Positions 43,891-52,947 of a stretch of DNA of 64,000 nt are shown one piece after another. The notes under the pieces were generated by a model, which was given only the letters and a program-made list of their open reading frames with translations, was not told the DNA's origin and ran no database searches. A program made the position numbers and the translations under genes. This DNA is from Oceanicaulis sp052055585 (GTDB lineage Bacteria; Pseudomonadota; Alphaproteobacteria; Caulobacterales; Maricaulaceae), in assembly GCF_052055585.1 (NCBI RefSeq), contig NZ_CP170485.1:2914001-2978000 (forward strand), read 5' to 3'. Position 1 is the first letter of the stretch. Each line of letters begins with the position of its first letter.

Positions 43891-44715
43891 ATGGCCGATA
43901 ACGAGTTTCCGACCGGCACGCTGATGAAGGGCAAACGCGGCCTGATCATGGGCGTGGCCAACAAGAACTCCATCGCCTGGGGCATCGCCCAGCAACTGCA
44001 TGCCCAGGGCGCCGAGCTGGCGTTCTCCTATCAGGATGAAGCGCTGGAAAAGCGCGTGCGTCCGCTGGTGGAGAGCCTCGGCGACGAGCCGTTCATGGTG
44101 ACCGCCGACGTCACCAATGACGAGTCCATGGACGCCTGCTTCAAGGCGCTCGAAGCCAAATGGGGCAAGCTCGACTTCCTCGTCCACGCCATCGCCTTTG
44201 CGGGCAAGGACGAGCTGCAAGGCAGCTTCACCCACAACACCACACGTCTGGGTTTCCAGCGCGCCATGGACATTTCCGCGTTTTCCTTCGTGGACGCCGC
44301 CAAGCGCGCCAGCGCGCTGATGCCGTCCAGGGAAGAGGGCGGCGGCGCCATGGTCTCGCTCACCTATCTGGGGTCCGAGCGCGTTGTGCCCAACTACAAT
44401 GTCATGGGCGTCGCCAAGGCTGCGCTTGAGGCCTCTACCCGCTATATCGCGCGTGATCTGGGCCCGCAGGGCATCCGTGTGAACGCCATCTCGGCCGGTC
44501 CCATGCGCACGCTCGCCATGGCCGGCATATCAGGCGGCCGCACGCTGATGAAGACCGGCAAGGACTGGTCCATGCTCAAGGAAGACACCACCATGGAAGG
44601 CGTGGCGGGCTCCGCGCTCTACCTGCTGAGTGATCTGGGCAAGTCGTGCACCGGCGAGGTTCTGCACGTGGACGCCGGCTTCCACGCCGTCGCCGTGCCT
44701 GATATCGACGAGTAA
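43891..44715 (+). CDS. fabI: Enoyl-ACP reductase FabI (NADH)
   Basis: Last reductase step of type II fatty-acid elongation, target of triclosan and isoniazid-type drugs. 274 residues. Nucleotide-binding LIMGVANKNSIAWGIAQQL, and the FabI Y-x6-K in YNVMGVAKAALEAS; VNAISAGPMRTLAMAGI is a FabI signature. Start MADNEFPTGTLMKGKRG follows AAGAAGGGGACGGCC. It is convergent with the TPR-sulfotransferase gene (three bases between stops), and its terminator lies inside that gene. Confidence 0.96.
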   Translation: MADNEFPTGTLMKGKRGLIMGVANKNSIAWGIAQQLHAQGAELAFSYQDEALEKRVRPLVESLGDEPFMVTADVTNDESMDACFKALEAKWGKLDFLVHAIAFAGKDELQGSFTHNTTRLGFQRAMDISAFSFVDAAKRASALMPSREEGGGAMVSLTYLGSERVVPNYNVMGVAKAALEASTRYIARDLGPQGIRVNAISAGPMRTLAMAGISGGRTLMKTGKDWSMLKEDTTMEGVAGSALYLLSDLGKSCTGEVLHVDAGFHAVAVPDIDE

Positions 44716-44718
44716 GGC

Positions 44719-46275
44719 CTAAAGGCCCTCGCCTTGCAGACCGGGCGCTTCGGCGCCCGGTTTCGCGCCCGCCTCGACAAACCGCGCATACCGGCCGATC
44801 GCGCGCGCCTCGATGGCGTTCCTGACCTTGGACCGGCTGAGGGTGAAGACCGGCTCATTGGGATCGGGCTCGCTCAGACAGCCCGGCTCAAAGCCAAGGC
44901 CCAATCGATCCAGCACGGGCTTCAGAACCCCTTCGGGGTCGGCCACCAGCGCTTCATAGCTCACATCGATCAGTTCATAGCCCGCTGCGCGCCAATAGGC
45001 GGCGACGGCGCTCGCGTGCCGGACAAAGCCCAGCGCATCCGCCCAGCGCGTCGAATAGCCGTGGCGGAAGCCGAAATCATTGGTGAACAGCGACGCCGCC
45101 GTATCCTCGACACTGCGAGAGCAATGCAGGAACACCGCGTCGGGAAAGAGCGCCCGGATAAACGCCACCCGCTCAAGGTTTGAGGGCAGCTTGTCCAGAA
45201 TGAAGGGCGTCTGCGCCGCGCCCCGCTCCAGATACGCCGACCGCCAGCGGTCGCGCAGATCGGGCCAGACTGTGTCCCGGCTTGCCGGGTCGAGCGCGCA
45301 GAATTGATCGAAGGCTGACGCCATGTACTGACGCTCGCCATAGCCGGTGATCGCGGAATGACCGCGCAGGATCCTTTCAAGCAGCGTTGTGCCCGATCGG
45401 GGCGCGCCAATGATGAAGATCGGGCGCGGGCCGTCTGACCGCACAGAGCGAGGCAGATTCACCGACGTCTCCTGCAACGCTCGGGCGCGCTCCCAGGCCA
45501 TCAGCACATGGCTCAGGGATACCGGCGCGCCGGCGCGGGCGAGCGTCCGGCGCTGGGTGTGATTGGCCCGTTCATAGGCCGCCCAGGCCTGAGCAAGCCG
45601 GCCCTGTGCCTCATGCACCCGCCCCAGCGCAAACCCCAAAGTGGCCGCCGCCGGATCGGACCGGGTAGCGAGCCCCGGTTCAAGCGCTTCAAACTGCGCA
45701 ATCCGCTCAGCAGGGACAAGATCCGGCTCGGCTTCGGCCAGAATATCAAACGCCAGCACATGCCCGGCCGACAGCGCCAGTATGGCGTGCGCCAGACAGG
45801 CGGCCTGCTGTTTCTCGCCATGCACCAGGTGAAGCTGGGCGACCGCTTCCATCAGGTCGAGCTGGCCCGGATGATCACCCAGCGCCGCTTCGGCGACACG
45901 CTTCAAACCCGCCACATTCGACGAAGCGATGGACCAGCGGATCAGACGGGAAATCGCGCCCGGCGTGCGCAAGCCCTGATCATAGAGCTGCTGCATCAGG
46001 CGGGCGGCTAACTCCATCTGCTCACGTCGGGCCGCTTCCAGCGCCCAGACCTCGACCACAAGCCGGGCGTCATCTGGGGCCAACCGGGACCGCTCGCCCA
46101 GCGCCCATCCCAGAGACGGATAATCGCCCAGCGCGATGGCAGCAGCCCCAAAGACCTTGAACGCCTGAAGGCCGGGTTGAGGGTGAGTGATCAGAGGGCG
46201 CAGGCCGTCCAGAACGCGTTGATAGCGTCCCTCGTTAAAATCGCGCTCGATCGCACGCCAGAATTCTGCGCTCAT
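44719..46275 (-). CDS. TPR-sulfotransferase fusion protein
   Basis: A 518-residue cytosolic protein. The N-terminal 240 residues form TPR-like helical repeats (RVLDGLRPLITHPQPGLQAF, LMEAVAQLHLVHGEKQQAACLAHAILALSAG, GFALGRVHEAQGRLAQAWAAYERANHTQR); the C-terminal half is a sulfotransferase with the 5'-PSB loop RPIFIIGAPRSGTTLLERILRGHSAI and the 3'-PB-like FPDAVFLHCSRSVEDTAAS. It would transfer sulfate from PAPS to an unidentified acceptor, perhaps a surface glycan or protein. It is convergent with fabI, and followed on its own strand by no obvious partner. TPR-sulfotransferases of this layout are common in marine and alphaproteobacterial genomes. Confidence 0.88.
   Translation of the reverse strand: MSAEFWRAIERDFNEGRYQRVLDGLRPLITHPQPGLQAFKVFGAAAIALGDYPSLGWALGERSRLAPDDARLVVEVWALEAARREQMELAARLMQQLYDQGLRTPGAISRLIRWSIASSNVAGLKRVAEAALGDHPGQLDLMEAVAQLHLVHGEKQQAACLAHAILALSAGHVLAFDILAEAEPDLVPAERIAQFEALEPGLATRSDPAAATLGFALGRVHEAQGRLAQAWAAYERANHTQRRTLARAGAPVSLSHVLMAWERARALQETSVNLPRSVRSDGPRPIFIIGAPRSGTTLLERILRGHSAITGYGERQYMASAFDQFCALDPASRDTVWPDLRDRWRSAYLERGAAQTPFILDKLPSNLERVAFIRALFPDAVFLHCSRSVEDTAASLFTNDFGFRHGYSTRWADALGFVRHASAVAAYWRAAGYELIDVSYEALVADPEGVLKPVLDRLGLGFEPGCLSEPDPNEPVFTLSRSKVRNAIEARAIGRYARFVEAGAKPGAEAPGLQGEGL
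44740..44763 (+). terminator. fabI terminator inside the sulfotransferase gene
   Basis: ACCGGGCGC, UUCG-type loop, GCGCCCGGTTT. It lies 24 bases past the fabI stop and overlaps the last codons of the convergent gene, so the same bases serve as code and terminator. Confidence 0.75.
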
Positions 46276-46379
46276 CCCGTTCCTGATCCAGACCGTGTTC
46301 AGTCTGAATACGCGCGCGCATTCGCTGTCCGTCGGCCGATCCGGAAAATATCACACGTGAGACGGGATCGCCTACGCTC

Positions 46380-46417
46380 AAAAAAGCGAACGCCCTGCAT
46401 GACCGTCATGCAGGGCG
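46380..46417 (-). terminator. Acyltransferase-gene terminator
   Basis: A 12-base stem GCCCTGCATGAC / GTCATGCAGGGC around a single C, followed on the minus strand by a run of T (AAAAAAA at 46380-46386). It is just downstream of the acyltransferase stop. Confidence 0.85.
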
Positions 46418-46423
46418 CGCAGA

Positions 46424-47587
46424 TCAGAGCTTGAGCCCGAACAGGGGCCGCAAGGGTTTGATGCGCCTGATGATCTCGAACCCGGCAAAGGAACCCGCAT
46501 AGGTGATCAGCGTCAAAAGGACGAACTCGGTCCAGACATCCAGGCCCATCCGGGTCAGGGCGTATCCAGCCGCCACGGTGATGGTCTGGTGCAGGATGTA
46601 GACCGGGAAGATCGCCTCGGTCAGATAGCGCCGCACCGGGCCGTCCGTATTCAGGAAGCGCCGGGCAAGGCCCAGCAGCGTCACGATCATCGACCACGCA
46701 TACAGAACGCGTCCGGCGCGAGCGAGCCAGAGCGGGACGGCATGTTCTGCGACCTGATCCCAATACAGCGCCCAGACCGGGGTCAGCACAACGCCCAGCA
46801 CGACCGTCAGGCCCAGCGCCAGCGGCAAGGCCCGGTCGACGCCGCGCCAGAAGCGCTCGGACTTGGCGGCGAAGAACCCGTACAGCACACAGGTGAAACT
46901 GTAGGCATGGTTCGCCCAGTCCCAGACCAGATTGTGCGTGACGTCAAAGTGCGGCGTCAGGAACACCCGGTAGACCATCATCGGGGCGAAACCGAGCCCG
47001 ATGATCAAAAGCGGGCCGAAGCGGCTGTCCCAGATCCGGCCCAGCACCGCGCCGGGGCCCCGGCCAAACGCCTTGAGAAGCCCCATGAGCGGCGCCAGCA
47101 CCAGCGCGTACACAAACAGATAGACCACGTACCACAGATGGTTCCAGGTCGGCACGGCGATTCCGGCGATCTCCCAATCGGTGATGTAGTGCGGCCAGAA
47201 CGCCAGAATTCCGGGTTCGATCTCGCCCATTTCGCGCAGCTGGAAATAGGTCTGGGGCATGACCACCACGAGCATGCCGAACACGATGACGGGCAGCAGT
47301 CGCCAGGTCCTCTCGCCCGCAAATTTCCATCCGCCGGATTTGTCATACAGATAGCGGAACGCCACCCCGGAAATGAAGAACAGTAAAGCGAGCCGCCAAG
47401 GGTTCAGAAGGCTCATCAAAGGCTCGGCGCCCGAGCCGGCGTGAACGCTTTTCACATGCCATCCCCAGGGCACGTAGAACATGCCCACATGGTAAAGCAC
47501 CAGAAGGCCGAACGCGATGATGCGCAGCCAATCGAGATCATGGCGACGGGTGGGGGCCGCCATCGCTCGAGGTCCGGTTTCAGTCAT
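46424..47587 (-). CDS. Acyltransferase family (acyl-3/OafA-like) membrane protein
   Basis: Integral-membrane acyltransferase of about 387 residues with roughly ten helices. The N-terminal RRHDLDWLRIIAFGLLVLYHVGMFYVPW carries the family H at the end of the first helix (LLVLYHVGMF), and DKSGGWKFAGERTWRLLPVIVFGMLVVVMPQTYF and TVLFGRL-type residues follow. Family members add acetyl or succinyl groups to O-antigen, cell-wall or exopolysaccharide sugars; the substrate here is unknown. Start MTETGPRAMAAP (47587) is used; MAAPTRRHD is possible. It is divergent from a membrane LytTR regulator, a plausible regulator. Confidence 0.87.
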   Translation of the reverse strand: MTETGPRAMAAPTRRHDLDWLRIIAFGLLVLYHVGMFYVPWGWHVKSVHAGSGAEPLMSLLNPWRLALLFFISGVAFRYLYDKSGGWKFAGERTWRLLPVIVFGMLVVVMPQTYFQLREMGEIEPGILAFWPHYITDWEIAGIAVPTWNHLWYVVYLFVYALVLAPLMGLLKAFGRGPGAVLGRIWDSRFGPLLIIGLGFAPMMVYRVFLTPHFDVTHNLVWDWANHAYSFTCVLYGFFAAKSERFWRGVDRALPLALGLTVVLGVVLTPVWALYWDQVAEHAVPLWLARAGRVLYAWSMIVTLLGLARRFLNTDGPVRRYLTEAIFPVYILHQTITVAAGYALTRMGLDVWTEFVLLTLITYAGSFAGFEIIRRIKPLRPLFGLKL

Positions 47588-47772
47588 TTGTCGTCTCCCA
47601 ATCGATCCGGCCAACCTTCTGACCCGCCGCATGTCCGACGCCCACCGGAGCGGGGCGAAAGACGGCCTGCGGGGACAGGCGTCTGCGGGTCGGGGATGAA
47701 TTGCGGCCTTTCAGGGACGAATGACGCAGCCCCGCACTGGCTCGATGGCGTAGAGCTTGGCATGATCGTCCC

Positions 47773-48594
47773 ATGCAAACCCCTGCTCTCGAACGCCGCG
47801 TCCTGCGCCAGACCCTGCTGGTCTTCGCCCTGGTCACCCTGGGCTTCTGGCTGGTGAACGGCCTGTCCCTGGCCGAGGAATGGCGTCGGGCGGGCGAAGG
47901 CGGGGGCTGGCTGCGCGCCCTGACGCTGGAAGCCACAAGCAATCTTGTGATCATCGCCCTGTTTGCGCCCGTCGCCTTGCTGGAGCGGCGCTTCCCGGTC
48001 TCGCTGGAGCGCTGGCGCACCGCCCTGCCCGTGCATGTTCTGGGCGCGCTTGCCTTTTCCCTTGTCCATGTGAGCGTCATGAACGGCTTGCGCACACTGC
48101 TCTGGCCGCCGCTGTTCGGTTTTGACTATGAAGGACTGGGCGGCGTTCTGGGCGAGTTCGGCTATGAATTCAGGAAGGACGCCCTGTCCTATGCGCTGAT
48201 GCTGGCGATGCTGGCCCTGTTCCGCGAGCTTGAAGACGCCCGCCAGCGCCTGAAGGCGGCGCGCGAGGACGCCCGCACCGATCATGTGATCACCCTGCGC
48301 AGCGGCGGGCGCGAGATCCGCCTGCCCGCCAGCGAGATTCTCAGCGCCAGCGCCGCAGGGAATTATGTCGAGGTGCGCACCCGAGCGGGCGAGCATCTGG
48401 CGCGCATGACCCTGACCCGGCTGATCAGCCTGCTGCAATCTGCAGGGGCGGACCCGGTGCGCCTTCATCGCTCGCACATTGCCTGTCGCCCCGCCATTAG
48501 AGAGCTTGTCCCCACAGGCGATGGCGACGCGGAGGCGCGCCTGTCAGACGGACGCACCCTGCCCGTCAGCCGCGGCTATAGAGCCGCTGTCTGA
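47773..48594 (+). CDS. Membrane-bound LytTR-family DNA-binding regulator
   Basis: A 273-residue protein with four hydrophobic helices in the first 150 residues (about 14-36, 55-75, 88-112 and 132-152), a short helical coil (LEDARQRLKAAREDARTD), and a C-terminal LytTR DNA-binding domain: LRSGGREIRLPASEILSASAAGNYVEVRTRAGEHLARMTLTRLISLL ... PVRLHRSHIACRPAI. Sensor-free membrane LytTR proteins like this often control the gene next to them; here the divergent acyltransferase is the obvious candidate. There is no receiver domain, so it is not an ordinary response regulator. Signal unknown. Confidence 0.9.
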   Translation: MQTPALERRVLRQTLLVFALVTLGFWLVNGLSLAEEWRRAGEGGGWLRALTLEATSNLVIIALFAPVALLERRFPVSLERWRTALPVHVLGALAFSLVHVSVMNGLRTLLWPPLFGFDYEGLGGVLGEFGYEFRKDALSYALMLAMLALFRELEDARQRLKAAREDARTDHVITLRSGGREIRLPASEILSASAAGNYVEVRTRAGEHLARMTLTRLISLLQSAGADPVRLHRSHIACRPAIRELVPTGDGDAEARLSDGRTLPVSRGYRAAV

Positions 48595-48635
48595 CCGCAG
48601 TAGCGGTGCGATCATATAACTTTTATTAACCGCAC

Positions 48636-48655
48636 AAGGGCTAGGCCCTTCTTTT
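48636..48655 (+). terminator. Weak terminator or leader hairpin after the LytTR gene
   Basis: AAGGGC, loop TAG, GCCCTT, then CTTTTC. A second small hairpin GAGCGC / GCGCTC (48658-48676) follows, in the leader of the porin gene. Either may end the LytTR transcript or fold in the porin mRNA leader. Confidence 0.4.
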
Positions 48656-48699
48656 CAGAGCGCCGGGACAGCGCTCCTTTAATCCTTTGGGGACACCAC

Positions 48700-50241
48700 A
48701 TGAAATTCGCACTGATCGCGGGCGTGAGCCTGCTGTCGCTGGGTCTGGCCGCGCCGGCCCTGGCCGACGACGATTCGCGCATCGAAGAGCTGGAAGCGCG
48801 CGTTCAACAGCTTGAAGCCATGAACCGCCAGCTGCTCGAAGTCATGCAGGCTCAAGGCCTGCTGCCGCAAGTGGACGCGCCCGCAGCGCCCTCCATGGCG
48901 CACCCGGCGCCCGGCCATCATGGCGATGCGCCGATGCAGACCGCCCATCATGAGGGCGGCCATCATGACGCCGGTCATGGCGATCATCACGGCGATGATT
49001 TCCACCAGAACCTGGTCGGGATCAGCCCCGAATACGGCTATCAGATCCTGGATCACGCCGAAGGCGTGAACACCCGCCCGCTGACTGTGCTGCAGGCCGC
49101 CGCCAATGGCGATCTGAACCGCCGCGTCACGCTGAGCGGTGATGTGACCGCCCTGGCGAACTATCAGGAAAGCAATTCCAACACCAAGTTCGGCTGGCTG
49201 ATGCGTCACCCGACCTCGTCCAACCAGATCGGCGAGACGGTGTCGGAGTTTGTGATCCACTCCGCCCAGCTGGCCGTCACCGGCCGGATGTCGGACTCGA
49301 TCACGCTCTATTCAGAGCTTTTGTTTGACCCCGAGCAGAGCTTCGGCTCGGGCACGCTGACCGACATCAACCGCAACCAGATCCAGCTGCGCCGCGCCTT
49401 CGTGCTGTTCGGCGATCTCGAGCGCACCCCCTGGTACGCGGCCATCGGCAAGATGGACACGCCCTTCGGCTTGAATGACACCGTCAGCCCGTTCACCAAC
49501 TCCACCAACTGGCATGCGTTCGCCGGTCTCGCGACGGGCGGTCTCGTGGGCTATTACAACAATGGCCTGCATGTGCGCGCCATGGCGATCCAGGGCGGTT
49601 CGCAATTCCGCGCCCACAACGCCCCGGTCGAGGACACCAATGTCCCCAGCCGCGTGAACAACTTCGCCGTGGATGTGAACTACACCGCCGATCTGGGCGA
49701 GGATCGCACGCTGATGGCGGGCGCGAGCTACACCGAAGCCACCGCCTATTGCCAGGCCTATCCGGTCTTCCACTTCAATCCGTGCAGCGACAACAATCCG
49801 GGCTGGGCGGTCTATGCCCGCGCGGATCTGGGCCGGATGGAGCTTCTGGGCGAGTACGCCAGAACCACCGAAGACTGGCCGGGCACGGCCTCGCCGGTTC
49901 CGATCTATTCCGCCTTTGAAGCCGTGGCGCCGGAATCCTTCACCCTGGGCGGCCGTTACTGGCTCGACATCAGCTCGACCGAGGACTTTGCGGTCTCGTT
50001 CGAATTCAGCCGCTTCATCTCCGGCGACGCTGGCGCGCCGTGGGAGAAACAGGACCAGTGGGTGCTGGGCGGTTCGTACTTCATCAGCCCGTCGGTCAAT
50101 CTGTTCGGCGAGCTGATCCGCACCGAAGGCTGGGTACCGCTCAACTTCCTGTCCGGCGGCAATCTGCCGTCCGGCGAGAGCTGGTCGGAAAGCGATGCGA
50201 ACACCAATGTGATCACCCTGGGTGTTCAGGCCAGCTTCTAG
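48700..50241 (+). CDS. Coiled-coil outer-membrane porin with His-rich segment
   Basis: Exported outer-membrane protein of 513 residues. A signal peptide (cleavage near ALA-DDD) precedes a short coiled coil (RIEELEARVQQLEAMNRQLLEVMQAQ) that probably trimerises, then a segment with 11 histidines between residues 68 and 102, and a beta-rich C-terminal barrel ending in GVQASF with a terminal phenylalanine, as outer-membrane barrels do. It resembles LbtU-type or phosphate-selective-porin-like proteins; the ligand is not known. The His cluster suggests metal binding at the periplasmic base. Its terminator is shared with the S9 peptidase gene. A GGGGA ribosome site precedes the ATG. Confidence 0.8.
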   Translation: MKFALIAGVSLLSLGLAAPALADDDSRIEELEARVQQLEAMNRQLLEVMQAQGLLPQVDAPAAPSMAHPAPGHHGDAPMQTAHHEGGHHDAGHGDHHGDDFHQNLVGISPEYGYQILDHAEGVNTRPLTVLQAAANGDLNRRVTLSGDVTALANYQESNSNTKFGWLMRHPTSSNQIGETVSEFVIHSAQLAVTGRMSDSITLYSELLFDPEQSFGSGTLTDINRNQIQLRRAFVLFGDLERTPWYAAIGKMDTPFGLNDTVSPFTNSTNWHAFAGLATGGLVGYYNNGLHVRAMAIQGGSQFRAHNAPVEDTNVPSRVNNFAVDVNYTADLGEDRTLMAGASYTEATAYCQAYPVFHFNPCSDNNPGWAVYARADLGRMELLGEYARTTEDWPGTASPVPIYSAFEAVAPESFTLGGRYWLDISSTEDFAVSFEFSRFISGDAGAPWEKQDQWVLGGSYFISPSVNLFGELIRTEGWVPLNFLSGGNLPSGESWSESDANTNVITLGVQASF

Positions 50242-50267
50242 GCTGACGCCGCCAACGCCAAAAAAAG

Positions 50268-50299
50268 AAACCCCGCCGGATCGCTCCGGCGGGGTTTTT
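50268..50299. terminator. Two-way terminator, porin / S9 peptidase
   Basis: Stem CCCCGCCGGA (50271-50280) and TCCGGCGGGG (50285-50294), loop TCGC, flanked by A- and T-runs. The same hairpin recurs at 54257-54280. Confidence 0.92.
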
Positions 50300-50316
50300 G
50301 CGTCAGGCCAAAGCGG

Positions 50317-52767
50317 TTATTCCGCTTCGCGCTCGCCCTGACCGGGCACGTGCGGGACCACCGGCTCTTCGGGCATCACATAGGTGTTCAGCCAGTCGAT
50401 GGATTCCGCCAGCACATGCAGCACGCTTTCGCGCGCCCGATAGCCATGGCTTTCATAAGGCAGCATGACGAGACGGGCGGTGCCGCCATTGCCCTTGACC
50501 GCCGCGAACATGCGCTCTGACTGGATCGGGTAGGTGCCCGAATTATTGTCCATCTGGCCGTGGATCATGAGCATGGGCTCATCGATATCGTCCGCATGCA
50601 TGAAGGGGGAGAGCCGGTAGTAAGACTCCGGCGCTTCCCAATAGGTGCGGCGTTCGGACTGGAAGCCGAACGGCGTCAGCGTGCGGTTATAGGCGCCTGA
50701 ACGGGCGATGCCCGCGCGGAACAGGTCTGACCCCGCCAGAAGGTGCGCCGTCATGAACGCGCCATAGGAATGGCCCGCGATTGCGACCCGCTCGCCATCG
50801 CCATAGCCGCGCTCCACGCTGTCGCGAATGGCGGCCTCAGCGGACATGACCAGCTGGCTGACGAAGGTGTCGTTCACCGTTTCAGGATCATCGCCCACGA
50901 TGGGCATGGTGGCGTCTTCCAACAGCGCATAGCCCTGGGTCACCATGAAGCGCGGGCTGGTGCCCGCCACCCGCGAGAAGCGGTATTGCGAGCCGCGCAC
51001 CTGACCGGCGTCAGAGGCGGAATTGTACTCCAGCGGATAGGCCCAGATCAGAAGCGGCAGCTTATCGCCCTCTTCGTAATCGGCCGGCAGGTAGAGCGTG
51101 GCGGACAGCGGCACGCCATCCTCGCGCTCATAGGTGATCAGCTCCTTGCGGATGGCGTTGAGCTGGGGATAGGGGTTCTCGAACGCGGTGATCGCCCGCG
51201 CTTCATCCCCCTCGCGCAGATAGACGTTCGGCGGGGTTTGCGGGTCCTCATAAGAGGTCAGGAAGCGCGAGCCGTCATCAGACAGGATGTCGATGACCTC
51301 TTCATAATTCTCCCCCGAATTGCGCCACAGCTCGGTGATCTCGAAGGTGTCGAAATCCACGCGGCGCAGGAAGGGACGATCCCCGTCCGGGCTCGCGCCA
51401 TCGCCGGTGAAATACATCGCGCCATCAATCACCGCCGCCACGGACTGGCCATAGGCGTTTCGGGTGCTCAGCGGCGAACCCGGATCGTCATAGCTGTTCT
51501 GGATCGAGCGCTCTTCCAGAAGGCGCGGCTCGGCCCCATCCGGCGCAAAGTCCACCAGCCAGGTGCGCACTTCACGGGTGTCGCGATCATACTCGCTCGC
51601 CATGCCGAACTGGCCTTCAGAGGTGAAGCGCGTGCCGTAATAGCGATCCTCGAAGCGGGCGATCTCGACCGGCTCGCCATCAAACGGCGCATTGAGCGCC
51701 CAGACGCTGTCGCGCTGATCGGTTTCAACCCGCGGATCGCCATTATCCAGCGCTTCGGCCCAGATCAGGCGCGCGGCGTCGGACGCCTGCCACTCGATGG
51801 AGCGACGGCCAGTGATGACGCCGCCGATCGGCACGCCGTCCGCAATGGGGTGATCGGCGATTTCCGCCACCAGATCACCGCCCGCGGTCCAGACTTCCGT
51901 GGTTTCGGCAAAGCGCGACCACGGCACATCATAGGAGAAGGGGGCGTTCAGCTCATCAACGAGCAGATACGCCCCGTCCGGAGACGGCTCGACGGAATAG
52001 TACAGGCCCGGCTCGCCAATGGGATGCGGGCGCGGGCGACGCGCTGTCACATCCACGGACACGATCTGGCTTTCCGCCAGCCAGGCGAACAGCGCCGCAT
52101 CATCGGCATCGCCCAGAAGGTCCTGATAGGTGCGCACCGGCGCTTCATAGCCGTTCGCCTGCTGGATCACCGGACCGTTCGGCACGCGCGCGCGCTCGGG
52201 GCTCGGGCCGCGCTCGTCTGACACCAGCGTCACGAGAAGCGTCTCGTTGTCATTCATCCAGTCGAGCGCGGAGAACACCGCATTGACGCCCTCTGGGATG
52301 ATCGCGCGGGCGCGACCGTTGGCGATGTCGGCCACCCAGACGCCGATGGAGTCCTCATCGGTGACGAGGAAGGCGACTTTCGAGCCGTCCGGCGACCAGC
52401 TGAAGCTCGACAGGCCCACATCATCGGGCGTTGCAATGTCGGTTTCTTCACCGGTTTCAAGATCGATCACCGACAGGCCGACCACCGAACGCGGGCCGTG
52501 GCGGCCATTGGTCTCGGCATCCAGACGCAAGCCGGCGAGACGCTCCATCGGGCGCGCCAGTTCAGAGACCGGCGGCAGGCCCTCGCGTTCGAGCAGCAGC
52601 AGATGGCGCTTGTTCGGCGACAGCGAGGTGAACGGTGAAGGCGGCGCGTCGACAATGTCGACAATGTCCTGCGGCGGCAGGCGATAGCCGTCCTGGGCGA
52701 TGGCGGCTCCGGCGCTGACGCTCAGCACCAGAACGCCGCCCAGAGCGGCGCGAATAAGTGTGGACAT
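50317..52767 (-). CDS. Exported S9-family prolyl-oligopeptidase-like serine peptidase
   Basis: An 816-residue exported peptidase. The start MSTLIRAALGGVLVLSVSAGAAIAQDG gives a signal peptide. The N-terminal two thirds form a beta-propeller (repeats such as GLSSFSWSPDGSKVAFLVTDED); the C-terminal alpha/beta hydrolase has catalytic Ser667 (AGHSYGAFM), Asp740 (HGQMDNNSG) and His774 (YESHGYRA). It resembles the S9C/S9D glutamyl-endopeptidase-like branch (GAYNRTLTPFGFQSERRTYWEAPE is family-typical). It would trim short peptides in the periplasm; exact specificity is unknown. It is convergent with the porin gene and divergent from the ArsR-desaturase operon. Confidence 0.92.
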   Translation of the reverse strand: MSTLIRAALGGVLVLSVSAGAAIAQDGYRLPPQDIVDIVDAPPSPFTSLSPNKRHLLLLEREGLPPVSELARPMERLAGLRLDAETNGRHGPRSVVGLSVIDLETGEETDIATPDDVGLSSFSWSPDGSKVAFLVTDEDSIGVWVADIANGRARAIIPEGVNAVFSALDWMNDNETLLVTLVSDERGPSPERARVPNGPVIQQANGYEAPVRTYQDLLGDADDAALFAWLAESQIVSVDVTARRPRPHPIGEPGLYYSVEPSPDGAYLLVDELNAPFSYDVPWSRFAETTEVWTAGGDLVAEIADHPIADGVPIGGVITGRRSIEWQASDAARLIWAEALDNGDPRVETDQRDSVWALNAPFDGEPVEIARFEDRYYGTRFTSEGQFGMASEYDRDTREVRTWLVDFAPDGAEPRLLEERSIQNSYDDPGSPLSTRNAYGQSVAAVIDGAMYFTGDGASPDGDRPFLRRVDFDTFEITELWRNSGENYEEVIDILSDDGSRFLTSYEDPQTPPNVYLREGDEARAITAFENPYPQLNAIRKELITYEREDGVPLSATLYLPADYEEGDKLPLLIWAYPLEYNSASDAGQVRGSQYRFSRVAGTSPRFMVTQGYALLEDATMPIVGDDPETVNDTFVSQLVMSAEAAIRDSVERGYGDGERVAIAGHSYGAFMTAHLLAGSDLFRAGIARSGAYNRTLTPFGFQSERRTYWEAPESYYRLSPFMHADDIDEPMLMIHGQMDNNSGTYPIQSERMFAAVKGNGGTARLVMLPYESHGYRARESVLHVLAESIDWLNTYVMPEEPVVPHVPGQGEREAE

Positions 52768-52922
52768 AAAGCCCTCCCCTGACTTGCGATTTCGCATTCA
52801 GGTTAGAGTGTAACGGAGGATGGCCTGTCCGTAGAATGACGGATTGGTAAGGAGCAGGATATTCCCCCGCCCGTCAGCCGACCCCGAGCCTCGAAAAAGG
52901 GACAGGGGAGGATTGACTTTCA

Positions 52923-52944
52923 TATTTTCCTATTTAGGAAAATA
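52923..52944. promoter_or_regulatory. Perfect palindrome covering the ArsR operon ribosome site
   Basis: TATTTTCCTA, TT, TAGGAAAATA: a perfect 10-base inverted repeat ending three bases before the ArsR start codon. AGGAAA in the right arm is the only candidate ribosome site. A -35-like TTGACT lies at 52913-52918. Probable ArsR operator; may also fold in mRNA and hide the ribosome site. Confidence 0.65.
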
Positions 52945-52947
52945 GCT

